DNA of 64,000 nucleotides, from assembly GCA_973895155.1 (NCBI GenBank), contig OZ316894.1, positions 11,904,001 to 11,968,000 on the forward strand. The letters are read 5' to 3'. Source of the stretch: Marsupella aquatica. Its lineage: Eukaryota > Marchantiophyta. Below are positions 1-22,908 of the stretch, one piece after another (the stretch's first letter is position 1; every line of letters starts with the position of its first letter). Both the position numbers and the translations under genes were made by a program. The notes below the pieces were generated by a model, which searched no databases, was not told the origin of the DNA, and saw nothing but the letters and a program-made list of their open reading frames with translations.

Positions 1-1
1 G

Positions 2-352
2 CTGTATTTAGATTTCGCACTTAGAAAAAAACTTTGTTCCTCCAACTTTACGAAGACGCCCCCCGCCGAAGCCTGCCCAAATGGACAAAACCTATAATTG
101 TATATTACACACATATATGATTTGTCATGTATACACTTTGTACGTTGTATTCGGATTTCACACTTAGAAAAAAACTTTGTCCCTCCGACTTTACGAAGAC
201 TCCCCCCGCCGAAGCCTGCCCAAATAATCAAAACCTTTTGTTATTACAACACAAAGATATGATTTGTCATGTGTACACTTTGCACGTTGTATTCGGATTT
301 CACACTCAGAATTTTGTCCCTCCGATTTTACAAAAATGCCCCCCCCCCCCGC
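2..352. repeat. Tandem repeat, period about 142 bp, ~2.5 copies
   Basis: Three successive copies of the same segment start near positions 2, 144 and 286. Each begins with a variant of TGTATTxxGATTTCxCACT and continues through a CTTTGTCCCTCCGA-like block and a C-rich stretch followed by GCCGAAGCCTGCCC. The third copy decays into a poly-C run near 337-352. The array may start before the window. No reading frame is conserved between copies, so I read it as non-coding satellite-like DNA. Confidence 0.8.
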
Positions 353-3300
353 CAAAGTGACGGTTCATGTTTGTATGCATTGTGGTCAATGTATACATTG
401 CGGGATACATTGATTCACTCGGAACTGCGATCATAGTCGACCGCATTCGGCGACGCGGTCGGACACTGAAGAATAGTAGAACATGCTGCGTTTTACAGTG
501 ACAATCTCACGTTATAAGAACTTCACAATGTGTTAGAAGAACATCTCACACGAAATGGCACCTCTGGTGGGCCCAGAGGTCCATTGGGAGGGCGTGTGCA
601 ACTTTTGGTCCATTAAGAAAAAAAAGTTGCATTTGGAGGTCCACTAAGTATATCTCTCTAATAGCTTACGTAGGCAGATCAAGGAAAGAGGTGAGAGTAA
701 CATTTAATGATTTGTCTTTTATGTTTATTTCATTTTATTTTATTTTTTCCACTTTGTTCAGCCTAATGTGACCAAACCCCCTTTGGTTCAGCATCATCAT
801 GACATAGATTACTGCACAGAGTTACGATCAAATCCTGCAGCCAGGCATGTTGGACATTACTCAGTGGACAAGTCAGTGTATAAATCGCCCACACACTCTT
901 AATGTGAAGCTACAGGCGCCTGCTAGTTTCTTTATGTGCATATGTTTCCTCCTGTATACGGTCAGCCTGTGCAAGTGGGTCACCATACGGCTGACAAAGT
1001 ATCTCGTAAAGAAACACCAGTCGTCCTTAACTCTATACATAAGCTCTAAATTATTGGAATATCCAAAAACTATGATAGATGATCCCGATCTTTCTTTCTC
1101 GTGGTCTATCTACAAAATGTCAATCTTGCGGAAAGCCTCTCTAGCCATTTGATTATGGTGATATTGTTTCCTAATTATGAAATGGGCCCAAAGGTGTCAG
1201 TGTGCACCTTGATGTTTGTGCCCACCCCATCACTCTCCCAATAGCTTGCACACTCCTTGACATGCAGTTGCTAGGCCGGCTTGTCAATGCACAGGAGCTT
1301 TCGACTGCCTGGCCATCTCACTTATGATTGTCAACACTTACTCTTCATTATATTTTGCAAGGCACAGAAGTCATTTGGGCTAGTTGGTCAATGAGTCACT
1401 AAGTAACTCATTCTGATGTACCAACCATTTTTGGACACAAGCCAATCAGCATAAGTTTTAAATCATTGGAATATCTAAACGTCAGGAACTAGGAGAGCCA
1501 CTATCAAAAGCAGTCTCAAGAATGGTAGCATTAGTTATGTTTGCATGTAGATTCAGACAAGCTTGGGGTAGATCATCTTTAATGTATGGAGGCAATTAGT
1601 TAGGATCGATGGATGTGGTGCCTTGCATAAGTGCAGGCCACATGGAAGGACACAAGAGCACAACATGCATAATTCTATAGCTAGGGCTCATTGCATTATG
1701 GCTCTCACTATCAAAGATTCCAACGTTTTATTGGCACTTTAGAAACACTAGTGGATTGTACAGGATTAGGTTTAGGACTCATGTCATGCCTGTTTTTTAA
1801 GTGGATGACCCTGATCCACTCCCAGCCCAAGGCTGATCCTGGGATCCTTTGGGAGATTCCCCGTGCTCTGGTGCTGGGGTGTTCTGGTTGTTTGGGGTCT
1901 GTTTTTCTTCGAGCCTTACTCGTCTTTGCCACAAAGTCGTTGGAAAACATTGGGCACATGGCAGCCATTTTTTGTGGGTGAGAGTTCTCCAAGCACTCAC
2001 TTTAAAAACATAGGCAAATGATACTCGGGATAATGTGTTTTAATCATTTCCATTAGCCACCACTGGATGCACTACAGGGGAGCAGTAGCCATAAAGTACT
2101 GCACAATAATTTTCAGAAGCTACTCTATAATTGACTACCAGAACTCCATAACCAGAACTGAGCCTGTCTGTATAAAGTAGTCTTTACCTTGGCAAATTTT
2201 TAAAAACAAGATAAAATGGCTGGTGCTTGGTAGCTTTTGAATTTAAAAATAAAAAATAAGTCAGGAACTCATTAAAATGTACCTACCGGAGGCACAAAAT
2301 AATGACTAATATGGCACACTATAGTATGCAATCAGGCCTTTTCCTTTCCACAGCAAGTTTACAGAATATCATTTTGGTGGAAATTCTCCCTGACCTTTCC
2401 ATTATGGTGGCATTCTTTCCCACCCGTGTCATGGACCTAAAGGCACCATTCCATTATGGTGGCATTATTTTCTGGCCGAATACTCCCTGGCCATTCCATA
2501 TGCTGCCATTTTTTTGTAACCATAAGATTGACCTATAGGCACCACCATGTGTACCTTGTCAGTGCCTCACCCGTCACTCTCCCCACAGCTTGCACACTAC
2601 TCAATATCCAGTTGGGAATCTCTCAATATCCAGTTGGGAATCTGACCTCCACCCCCCCCCCCCCCCCACCTCACTCTGTTCAACAATGCCTGCACTCAAC
2701 TCTAATGAGGCAATGCACAAGCACTGGGCTAGTTAGCTTATAGAATACTATATCAATCAGGCTCCTTATTCGCGTAGTAAGTAATGACTGCCAGGCAATA
2801 CTTCTGTAGGAAGTAACAGTGAAGGGTGTAGTTAACGGATAGGTTCATAACACACCGAAGTTGTCATTACTAATCTCGCATGAGACCTGACCCCAAAGTT
2901 GTCGTAGCTGTTCTTTCATTTTGGATGCATCAATGGTGAAGCTGCTCTATCATCAAAGTTCCGTTCCAATGCTTAATCCATATACAGTAACTTCCCGTCT
3001 CATTTAGATAATCCATTAATGCTCTTCTCAACGTTCTTTCTGGAAAACAATCTTAGCTGAGCGAAGATTTAGACGAAATTCATCGTATTTTACAGCAGAA
3101 AAACCTAGAAAGAATCTTGCTCTCCTGAGAAGAATCAAAGGACAACCACAGCGGCTACAGCAGCCTTATGGAAATCGATCGATACAGAGCAATTGGCCCC
3201 AACTCGGAAATACTCTTTCAGGCTCAAAATTTGCATCTTCAGAAAATTTTCCTTTTGAAATTGTAACTATTGCACATGAATACTCCAGAATGCTGGCTCA

Positions 3301-3606
3301 ATCAAATGGTGTACTGTCCTATTACTGTCCTATCAAAAGGGTGGAAAAATCAGGCCCTTACTTAGCCATCACCCGAGGTGGACCACTTCAGTGCACTCTT
3401 TGCACAGGAGTGCCAGCTCTGCTCTACGATGTCCCAAGACTGCCCCTACCTGAAACGACTGTACCTATATCCTCAAAAATCCTTGGTTGACAAGCTCCAG
3501 ACATTCCGTAAAAATCTCTGGGACTGCTGAAAATTCACTTAAACAGCAGACGCTCAAAGCCGGCATCCCTTTTTGCCAAAAGCGAAAAGTGCAGACAGCA
3601 AGGAAC
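353..3606. other. Intergenic, no gene recognised
   Basis: No reading frame here resembles a known protein. The segment holds low-order repeats: a stretch near 1193-1275 recurs in diverged form near 2538-2620 (shared core around GCTTGCACACT). A 22-bp unit is tandemly duplicated near 2600-2643 and followed by a poly-C run. A segment near 1861-1905 is an inverted copy of the fold-back at 5809-5863. The start of this stretch is the 3' flank of the gyrA gene, which ends at 3607 on the minus strand. Confidence 0.5.
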
Positions 3607-13997
<10,391 letters not shown>

Positions 13998-15150
13998 TGT
14001 TCATCCTTTCATCTGTAGTAGTTTGAGCAACCCAAACCCCATGCACGACACATCGCTGGCGTCCTCTGTCACCAAACACTTCGAACGCGAATCGATGAGA
14101 TGCGAGAGAAAACCGTAAATTCTCCACCTCTTCTCCTAAAAACCTCGATAAACCTCGACCTTGAAACTCTCTGCAGAACTCATTATCATGTGCTCATTAT
14201 AAAGTGCTGCAACAACCTAAAAGATTTGGAGCCGGGTTTATCTACACGCGACCTGCAATCCAGAAAAGTATCATCCCCCTCGAGCACACACCATAAACCC
14301 TCAACCCCACCCAAATGCCCATATATAGCCTCGCTTAAACCACCGCTGCCCTTTATGAGGGAAAGTGTCCATGAGTTTTTCACATTTATTTGTTATGAGG
14401 CAGGGCCTTGAAAGCCAAAGCAGAGCCATCCAAGAGAGGGTAGACATTATGCTCACGAGCATGCCATTTTATGTAGGATAGGTACAAGGGAACAATACTT
14501 AGGGAGAACAATACTCAGGGATCTGCCATGGACCCAGACCAGGAGGGAGAGAGAGTTCAATAAGGGCCCCAAGGAGCCAGCCAGTGATTAAGGAGAAAGC
14601 AAGATTCCCACCACTACACCCCACCGACACACACACTCCACACCCCTTGTGTGTGGAGGGAGCATTGAATCTGGGACCTCTCAGTTCTAGGCTCATTCCT
14701 TGGCCAACTGACTGAAGCCAGACTTTTTTGTACTTGCCTAAATGCCCGAGCTTGCTTTAAGAGGGTGTCTCAAACCCCCGCTTCGAAGAGGATTTCACTT
14801 GACTTGACCAGAATGTTGTGCGGCTGGGTCGGGTTGAAAATCTGTTGTTTTGGGCCAGAGTCAGGGTCTAGAAGTTTCATTCTAGACCATGGCCTTCCTC
14901 CTACTGTAGCTTTTAATCGCACTGTATTTGATAGATTCAGTCACTCCCTTCCTCTACTATGTTGATCTCCTCCATGATTTTAGGAAGAAATTGTTATTAA
15001 TGGTGAAACCTGATGGACGGTGTAAGGGTGGCTTTTACATGACCTGTGGGCAGTATAATATGTAAGGAGTTTTTAAATTCCAGTGTAGCCAATAGTACCT
15101 TGTGTCAGTGAGGAGATGCTAATAATATTCCTTATATGAATTTCCTAATT
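13998..15150. other. Upstream region of gyrA and intergenic DNA
   Basis: No further gene is recognised. The first few hundred bases must contain the gyrA promoter, but no element can be named with confidence. On the minus strand at roughly 14640-14720 there is a tRNA-like signature (TTCAGTCAGTTGG resembling an A box, then GGTCCCAGATTCAAT resembling a B box about 30 bases on), which may be the head of an old SINE. No clear tail or target duplication was seen. Confidence 0.4.
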
Positions 15151-15159
15151 TTTTTTCCA

Positions 15160-18100
15160 CCTTTTTATGGCAATTTAAAAGAATAACCCGCGAAACCCCA
15201 TGGGAAGGGAGGCCAAAACAGCCAGTACAAGAGATGCCAAGGGCCCAAGAAGCAAGAGTACCAGCAGCCTCACTCATCAATGCCATAGTACATCAGGCAA
15301 AATTCTAATTCTGAGACTAAAAGAGCATTGTCCTATAACCAGAGCGGAGATACCGGCAGGCATGCCCTAAGGTAACCCTAACTAGGGGCAGGCAGTAGTC
15401 TACTAGCAATAATACAGGCGTGCTGAGAGACAAGTAGGAAGTGAGTGCTAATGCTATTGCCAGGTTACATAGGCGTCCCTTCGGCCCATCCACCGCCGTC
15501 TCTCCAGTGCCACAGCGGCCTTGGCCAGAAGCAGCCGCGAGTGCTTGCGGCTGGGGCCAAAGGACTCGCAAAGTCCCCGTATTTGGTCCTCCGTTTCTGA
15601 AAGCACTAGATTCATATTGAAGGATCTACTAGACCGGGGATTAAAAAGATGCTCATTCCTGGCGGTCCATAGAGCCCACAGAACCTGGTATACTACAAAT
15701 GCTACCACAGTGTGTGTGAACCTGGGGCCTTTAAATTGGTCAATCAGTTGCAGGACTTCTACTGGAGGCCAAATTATACTGCCAGGGAAAGACTGCAGCA
15801 CTAGATTCCAACACCTATGTGCAAATTGACATTTAAAAAAGAGATGCGGGATGGATTCCATTTCTGAGGGGCAGATCTGGCACAATCCGTCACTCTTCCC
15901 AATTCTGAGAGCCCGGGTACCGGTGAACAGGCCTTGAGCCAAAATTCTCCAGACAAATGTGCAGGATTTCAATGGTAGGTCTGAGGTCCACATCGACAGC
16001 CAAACTTTGTTCCATTCCAACTCCGAGAGTGCCGTTTGCCATATTCGGTTAAGCCTTGTGTAATCAGACCCTTTGGGTCGGAGCAGTTGGTAAGTTCGGG
16101 CATTTGGTATAGTGAATTTCCTCAATGTTTCAGGTTTATCCGACCACCTCCACTGCCCAGCTACGGCACGCCCGTCCAGTGTGGATGTCGTCCGCCGTCC
16201 CACTTTGCCCAAGAATTCTAGAGTCAAGAGTCTAGTTCTGTGGTCCAGACCTCTCACCCGATCCAGTTTGTTAGTGTACATGGCGGTGGTAGCCGGAGAG
16301 GGCTCCCTCAGGTCTGCAATATCTCTGATTCCAATCCTGCCACAGGTTCTGTTGATAGCCCAGATTGTGTCCTCCCCAAGGTCCTGTATTCCTTCAATAC
16401 AACGTATTACGTCTTCCACACGCCACCATGTGGCAACTGCAGTGTTTCTAGGTGAAAAAATGAGGTGAGTACGTAGCACCTCCCAAGCTTGCCAAATACT
16501 GCCCGTGTAGCTCAGACCCTGGGCCCTAAGCGTTACTAATACAGGGAGGACGTGCGAACATCGCAAGGGTATTTTTAATGTAATGCAAACTAATTTTTAT
16601 AATAGTTTTTAAAGTAGGCAACATCCTTGTATATATTTAGCACAATATTAGTAATAAGGCTCTTATCAAATACATGTCACATTAATCTTATGCAAGGGTA
16701 CCCAAAATGCCAAGTACACGCGTCACTATATGGTTGGCACACATGTCATCACTTCACTTGCACACATGTTCATATAGTAAATCAGACATTTAGTTATTTG
16801 TCGTCATAAGGCAAGTTTGGTTTTGTGGGCTTTAGGAACACTGAGAGGATAGTGCAGCCATGCTTGTCTGTATACTACAGGAAGAACTATAATTCTCTGG
16901 TACTAATTTTGTTTAACTATATAAAATATGTACCCTAAACAAAGGGCGTAACATACAAGTCCCCTATGCAAAATAAAGTCTTATCTATTTCAGTATGATA
17001 TTTGCAATTTTAAAAATTCAAGGATGTTTTCAATTCCTTGAAAAACTATATTATAATTTACAAAAGGATAAAATTTAATAGGAAAAGTTAATATTTTTAC
17101 ATTAACAAGGGGATTTTTTTTGTGAACAAAAATATTAAGAAGGGGTACATGGGGGGTGTCTGTTCTCAGGGGGGTTCACTTTATATAGTAAGAGTGAGGG
17201 CCCAGGGAGCTCAGACCACTAAAATTCCTTGGGTAATAGAGCAGCAGCTTGTCTGTGAAGGAGTACTTATTCCGTCGAATGGTTTTAGCATTGCGCCATT
17301 TGGCCAGACATAGGTTTGCGGCAAGCAATCTAGCCCAATCAGAGGAAGGCCAATCAAGGGCCCTATTGAACCATTGGCAAAGCAAAGCATCGGAATGAGC
17401 TCGAAAGTCCTTCATACCGATCCCGCCTTCTAGCTTAGGTCTTGAGAGCGTTTTCCAGGCTACAAGAGGAATCTTTCTGCCACCGTTAGCATTGTAACCC
17501 CAGAGAAAGTCTCTGCAAAGCGCTACTAATTTGATAGCCAGACTATTCGAAGAGTGCAAAAACATCATATGGTAGATGGGAATAGCCTGCATAACGTGTT
17601 TTACAAGTATAGTCCGGCCAGTGAAAGAGAGGAACCGATTAGCCCAAGATGAGAGTCTGTTACCAATCTTGTCTAGGCAGAAGGTGTGCAGTTGTGCCTC
17701 GTTCAGACCCCACCCCATAGGCGCTCCAAGATATCTTTGGACCTCTCCCCGTTTGCTGATTTTGCACCCCATGCTAATTAACCACCCAGGAGGGTTTTCC
17801 AAAGCCAACGGGATGACAGTAGACTTGAGGAGGTTCAACTTAGCTCCTGAAGCCAGTTCGTAGCACGAAATCGCCTCCGTTACTCCTTTGAAGTCTTCTT
17901 CGGATGCAGGATTGAATAGACCCACATCATCAGCAAAGAGCCTGTAGCTGATGATAAGATTTTCAGAAATCTGCACCCCCTTGAATTTCCCGGTCGACAT
18001 TGCAGTGTCAAGATGGTCCATCAAAGGCTGAGTAGCAATAACAAAAAGCAAAGGAGAGAGCGGGCAGCCCTGGCGTACTCCTCTCCGCATCAGAATATCC

Positions 18101-18275
18101 TTAGAAAAGCACCCATTTACGTGAATTTGAGAACTGGCATTGCTAATGAGTGATCTGACAAGACTAATGAAGTGGGGTCCCAAGCCGAGTATGTGCATGG
18201 TCTCCCAAATGTACAAGTGAGAGACACGATCGAAGGCTTTCTCAAAATCTAGTTGCAGGAATAGCGATATGAATT
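15160..18275 (-). mobile_element. LINE A, 5'-truncated, split by a hAT-like insertion
   Basis: Non-LTR retrotransposon on the minus strand. Coding starts mid reverse transcriptase: DFEKAFDRV near 18250, then GVRQGCPLSPLLF and the catalytic YRLFADDVGLF (frame to 17208). It resumes at 16508 and runs to a stop at 15454, ending in the zf-RVT region with Cys/His residues (CQICPSEMESIPHLFFKC). The two halves are in the same frame, and removing the 691-bp insert plus one 8-bp duplicate (699 bp) makes them continuous. The 3' UTR, with an AACCCGCGAAACCCC block near 15186, matches the 3' end of LINE B in reverse. The endonuclease and ORF1 are lost, so this copy cannot move on its own. Confidence 0.9.
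16517..17207. mobile_element. hAT-like non-autonomous element (691 bp)
   Basis: Flanked by the 8-bp target duplication AGCTCAGA (16509-16516 and 17208-17215). It has perfect 11-bp terminal inverted repeats CCCTGGGCCCT / AGGGCCCAGGG. The interior is AT-rich and has no transposase-like frame. It interrupts LINE A exactly between NFSG and LSYTG of the LINE protein. An 8-bp duplication is the hallmark of hAT elements; the TIR sequence itself does not match a family I know. Confidence 0.88.
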
Positions 18276-19254
18276 TCCTATTATTACTCCTAACATTTGA
18301 ACTTCCTTAATTGTGACGAGTGGACCCTGTGGTGTGGTGGGGAAACTGGTGAATGAGACACATAAATAATGGTGAATGACTCACAAGGAGGTGAAATTTG
18401 TCACCTTTTTTTTCACTAGAAAATACTCTGATCTGGGGCACTTGTGACTTTTTTCACCAGAGCAAATTTGAGGGCCACTTCTTGTTTTGAACACAAACTC
18501 CAGATCTTAGAGCCAACTTGCATGTGATCAACCCGGTGTTATGTGGCCCTCAAAATAACTGATGTCATGATATCCTTCAGTGAGATCTTCCTGTCTTAAG
18601 CCCCTCCTCAGGCAGGCCTCAGGGCATCTCATGGGGAGAGCCACAGGTCTTGGAACTCCTATCTAGATACTCTACTTGTAACTTGTGTCTAAGTTTTGCC
18701 CAGAACTTCCGCTACTCACCTCAGCTGTCAGTTTTGCAGAGCACTAAATAGTAAAGATCTGCTTAGCAAGTCCTGTGCCTCGGGCAAGGCTGTTGCAAAG
18801 ACTTGGTCAAAATATTAGCATTCCATTACTTTGGATTACTTGGATAGAGGAAATCTATGAAAGAATAGTTACTGGAATATATGACTGTCATCAAACATGG
18901 CCAGAAGAGTTTGACATATTATTTCTTCACACTATGTCAATTGGGACTTGGAAATTTTGTGAGAAATTTAGTGAACCAAACAAATAGTGCAATGGACAAA
19001 AATCAGATATATTTCTTTGATTTAATGAAACTCCACAAACTAATGAACAATCATATCCAAATATCCATCTCAAATGACAAGCACAGAAAATCATTGCATC
19101 AAACCATTTCAGAAATTTTGTAGGGGGCCTGAATGACAAGAATCACACTGAGAACTAAGTATGTGGTTAGGTTAACTACTCGTAGATGCCTAGTTGTCCG
19201 TGGTATGCAAGGTAGCAAAGACTTCATATTCTCCCAAAAACATTAGTGGGGAAT
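18276..19254. other. Intergenic, nothing recognised
   Basis: No convincing coding or RNA gene and no well-formed repeat was seen between LINE A and the next LINE fragment. Short open frames here lack any recognisable motif. Confidence 0.4.
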
Positions 19255-19690
19255 TTCCTTGAAAATGAATTTTTATAAATTTTGATCCCCCGCGAAAAGC
19301 CCCACAGGAAGGGCAAACAGAGCAGGCCAAATTAAAAGACCAGCCACAACAACTCAACCAAGAAACAGCCACAGAGGCATAAGCCGCACGCCCCCTAAGG
19401 GTGGGGGGGAACGATCACGAGCAAAAACACCGCAAACAGGAGAACATAAGGACCACATCACCAGCGAGGCCCCCAGGGGTCACACTTCAAGCAGCCGTGG
19501 AAATGCTACCACTTCCACAGCGGAGCCAACTCTTATGCAACTCATCAATCTGTGATTTGGCCCTAAGCAGTCGAGTCCATTTCCTACTCGGGAGCAAGCG
19601 ACGACTAACAGCATACAACTTTTCCATTGCCTCAGAAAGAACAAGGCCCAGATTGAATGCGAGTCTACCATTCAGCTGGAACAAATTAGT
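19255..19690 (-). mobile_element. LINE fragment (3' end only)
   Basis: The minus strand encodes a C-terminal tail (FNLGLVLSEAMEKLYAVSRR and onward to a stop at 19487) that parallels FNMNLVLSETEDQIRGLCES of LINE A and FDFGLVLSETETHLRAAGW of LINE B. It is followed by the shared 3' UTR block (CCCCGCGAAAAGCCCCAC near 19287 on the plus strand). Strong 5' truncation is typical of abortive LINE reverse transcription. Confidence 0.8.
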
Positions 19691-19929
19691 GGGGAATTTG
19701 AAAATCACAATCCAAAATATTGGAATTTGGAATTTTTGATTTATTTTGTAACCTCCTATCCCAATTGGCATGTATACAAGATATCTGGTCTCCGAAAAGC
19801 AACCAAACGAGCAGATTCTTATCCTAGAGCAGATTCTTATCCTAAAACATTTCACACGGTAACTCAATCATGAATTAGAAATTCATGATCAAACTTGGCC
19901 AAAGATTTACTTGGCCAATTAAAATTTCT

Positions 19930-20169
19930 ACTTGTGAACACAAGTCCAACCATGACTCAGGTTTATGTGAAAGAGGACCAGTGAATAGGATGACACTTGC
20001 TCCGGCCTATGGAAGAAAATTGCAATTTCCACAAAAACAATCCTTTTAATCTCACAGGTCTGTCTAGCTTCAAAATTGTGCTTTGTTTCCATAGGGTCAA
20101 GTGTCATCCTATCTAAGGCTCACTTTCATATAAACCTGAGCTCGTGAATACAGTCCAGTGTTCACAAGT
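19930..20169. mobile_element. Fold-back (MITE-like) element, about 240 bp
   Basis: The left arm (19930-20013) and right arm (20087-20169) are imperfect inverted copies of one another. They share the outer ACTTGTGAACAC terminus, AAACCTGAG and AAGTGTCATCCTAT blocks in the same order from each end. There is no coding frame inside. I could not define a target-site duplication, so the superfamily is open. Confidence 0.7.
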
Positions 20170-22908
20170 GGAGGTGGTGACAAGGGAGTCTCGTTTCTAT
20201 ATGATCATAAACCATTTTTTCAAAGAGATCTGGAAAATAAAGTGTGGGACAAGAAAGCCCTCTCACTAGATTCTTTGAAAAAGTTTATTCCACAATAAAC
20301 AATGACTTGAAAGTGGCTTTGTATAACTAGATTGTGTCCATTTAAATGTTGAGTTCAGGAATGTATTGTAGATCTCTTTGCCCCTTTTGGCAAGAATTAC
20401 AATGTTCAAACTTTGTCCAGGGTATATTAAAGTATTTCACCAAAGGTGTACAAACATCAACTGACATGACTACTGCAAACAAACAATAGATTGGCTATAG
20501 AACTTGAACATGAGCAGAAACATATGGAATGCTTGGCTTGGAGAACATGGTGGAATAGCACAATCATGAGGTTTTCTGGAGTACAATGTTCCATCCATTC
20601 GTAGTCAGCTTTAACTCTGAATGTGCACACTGTATTCTGGCACGAGCTTGGGCACAAAGCCAAAGTTTCATTAAACCAGAGTGGACTTTTAGAGGATGTT
20701 GACATTTGGTTTACTCAATCAAGGCTTGTGTATGGCTTTACCCAACTTGACTAAGATTGAGTGCTATGTAAACATTGATTTCCAAGGTTCTTGTGTTATA
20801 TGAATTATATCAACCTTGATAACTATGTGAGGCCTTCTAGCTTCAATACCATACCATCACTGCAGGCAGTGATCTACTACTTCATTTTGTCTCTTCAAAC
20901 CTCTGTTGTAACTCTTCATATCTGAGTGATATCTTTGCTCTCTCTCACGGCTCTTCATAGTCAATGTCATTCAACCAGTCTTTTCTTCTGGACAGGAGGG
21001 GAACACTGTGGTAAATCTGGCAAGCACATATCTATTGTGAAGATATTCAAGTTGGAATATAAGTCTAGTGTAGAGAGTAAGTTTGACCTCTTCTTTTGAA
21101 TGAGTAGTGTACATTTCTTAGAAGGAATCAGTGCTGGGCTTGAGATAGCATCCCTTGGTGATGCAATTAACAACCGGTGGCAAGATGACTTTTCAGTTTT
21201 CCTCTGCAATCTAAAGATGTATTTTTGACCTCTTCTTTTGAAACAAATAGACGTGTACATTTGGAAGGATAGCCAGGATCGAATTGAGCTTAAGTTAACA
21301 TCCCAAGACGATAGATGCACTCAACAAGTGGTGATGAGACTATATCAAGTGCTTGCATGGAATCTACGTGAACAAATAGTGTACATCTTTAAGGACAGGA
21401 TAGGTGTTGAGCTCCAAATAGCAACATGGAAAAGACCTTGGTGATTCCATTAGTAGTTGACTCTGATGATGGATATGCCCAATGTTCATTGAGATCAACT
21501 ATTTTTGGTGTAATATTTATGCATCTACCTTCATGTATGGAGGTTGGTGTTGAAGATGCAAAGAGTAGTAAGCAATCACGAAGCAAATTTGATTTGGTTG
21601 AAAAAGATTGGAAAAGAAGTGGAAACTCCTTTTGAGCACTTACACCAACATCCCCTTATCAACAATTAATTAATTGATCACAAATTCAGGTAAATTTTGC
21701 ATGGACTTGTAGATTGGCTGCAGCCAAAACATTATTTTAGTTGTTGCACATTTTGAAATGGCTACTGTAGTGTGTGGAATGCAACATCAAATTGACATAT
21801 ACTCCATTATGTGGGAAGATTGTCCTCTGAATGAACATGTGCTTTCCTAATGTTTGTAGGCCATAGTCCAAGCAAAATCATTGTTGTACACAATTATGTG
21901 GATAACCACTGAACCTTGATGCTCTTTGTCAACCATCAGTTCTTCACATTCTTCAAAATTGTGGATGCAATTTCAATTACTTTTCTTGATCAACACCTTG
22001 TGAATTCAATGTCAATCTTAACTTGAATCAGTCATCATGTATATCCAAAGCAAGTGATCAGATCTAGAGCTCAGCATGCATTCCTTGGCCACTTCATGTC
22101 ATCACACATGTGACAAGATTCCTTGGTCTTTGTCAAAGCTCACTTTTGATCTACTTGTGAACTGATCAAATCCTCATGGGTCCCTTTTCTTTTCCTGTGA
22201 ACAGTAAAATCTGATGTCTGTTTTTCCCACAAAATAATTGTTTCTTTCTTGTTGTTTTTTGGGCAGCTGCTTGCTAATTCTTTGAGGTTTCATATCTCTG
22301 TATTAGGGTCATCTTCCTCAATCACGTATAATTCCTGGGAAGTTGGCAAAATAATTCGTGATTTACTGTCCACTGCAGAGGAGTGATTATATAATAGGGG
22401 CTTTTGGACTTGTACTCTGCAAAAAAATTCAAACAATAAAGGCCTACTATCCATTTTGTACAACCATTTGCCAGGTTAAAAATGTGCATCAATATATTGT
22501 GAGACTGTCACTTTCAAATAGGACTTGTGTTATGCATCTCATTCAAATACCCATTAAAGCTCTCATTCCATTTGTTGGCTTGTTGTCAGCTAAGTCAGAA
22601 ATACACAAGTTGAACTGAGGGGAGGGCCAAAGTCCACCATCCATTAAGGGTAAACATTGAGAACTAGCATGCAAGACCATAGAATAATACTAGTGCCACT
22701 CAAGTGATTTACACTCTACTCCCAAAAAGATTCTTGACACATAGTTGATGCAAAGGAAGGGAAATTACCTACATAGAGAAGCATAAAATCATTCATCAGA
22801 ACCCTGGGCTGCTTGTAAGGCCTCAGAGGTTGATTATCTTGTCCATAAGAGCAAAAAAGTGACTTTCTTGACTTATACGTCCATTTAATGATTTGGAAAA
22901 CAGGCTAG
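20170..22908. other. Intergenic stretch upstream of the STPGR gene
   Basis: No protein family is recognised. At 21085-21430 a roughly 140-bp unit recurs two to three times in diverged form (shared blocks TTTGACCTCTTCTTTTGAA and GTGTACAT). The last kilobase must hold the promoter or 5' exons of the downstream repeat-protein gene. A plausible splice acceptor, CTTATTTTTGTGACAG, ends at 22934, so an upstream first exon cannot be excluded. None could be identified. Confidence 0.4.
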
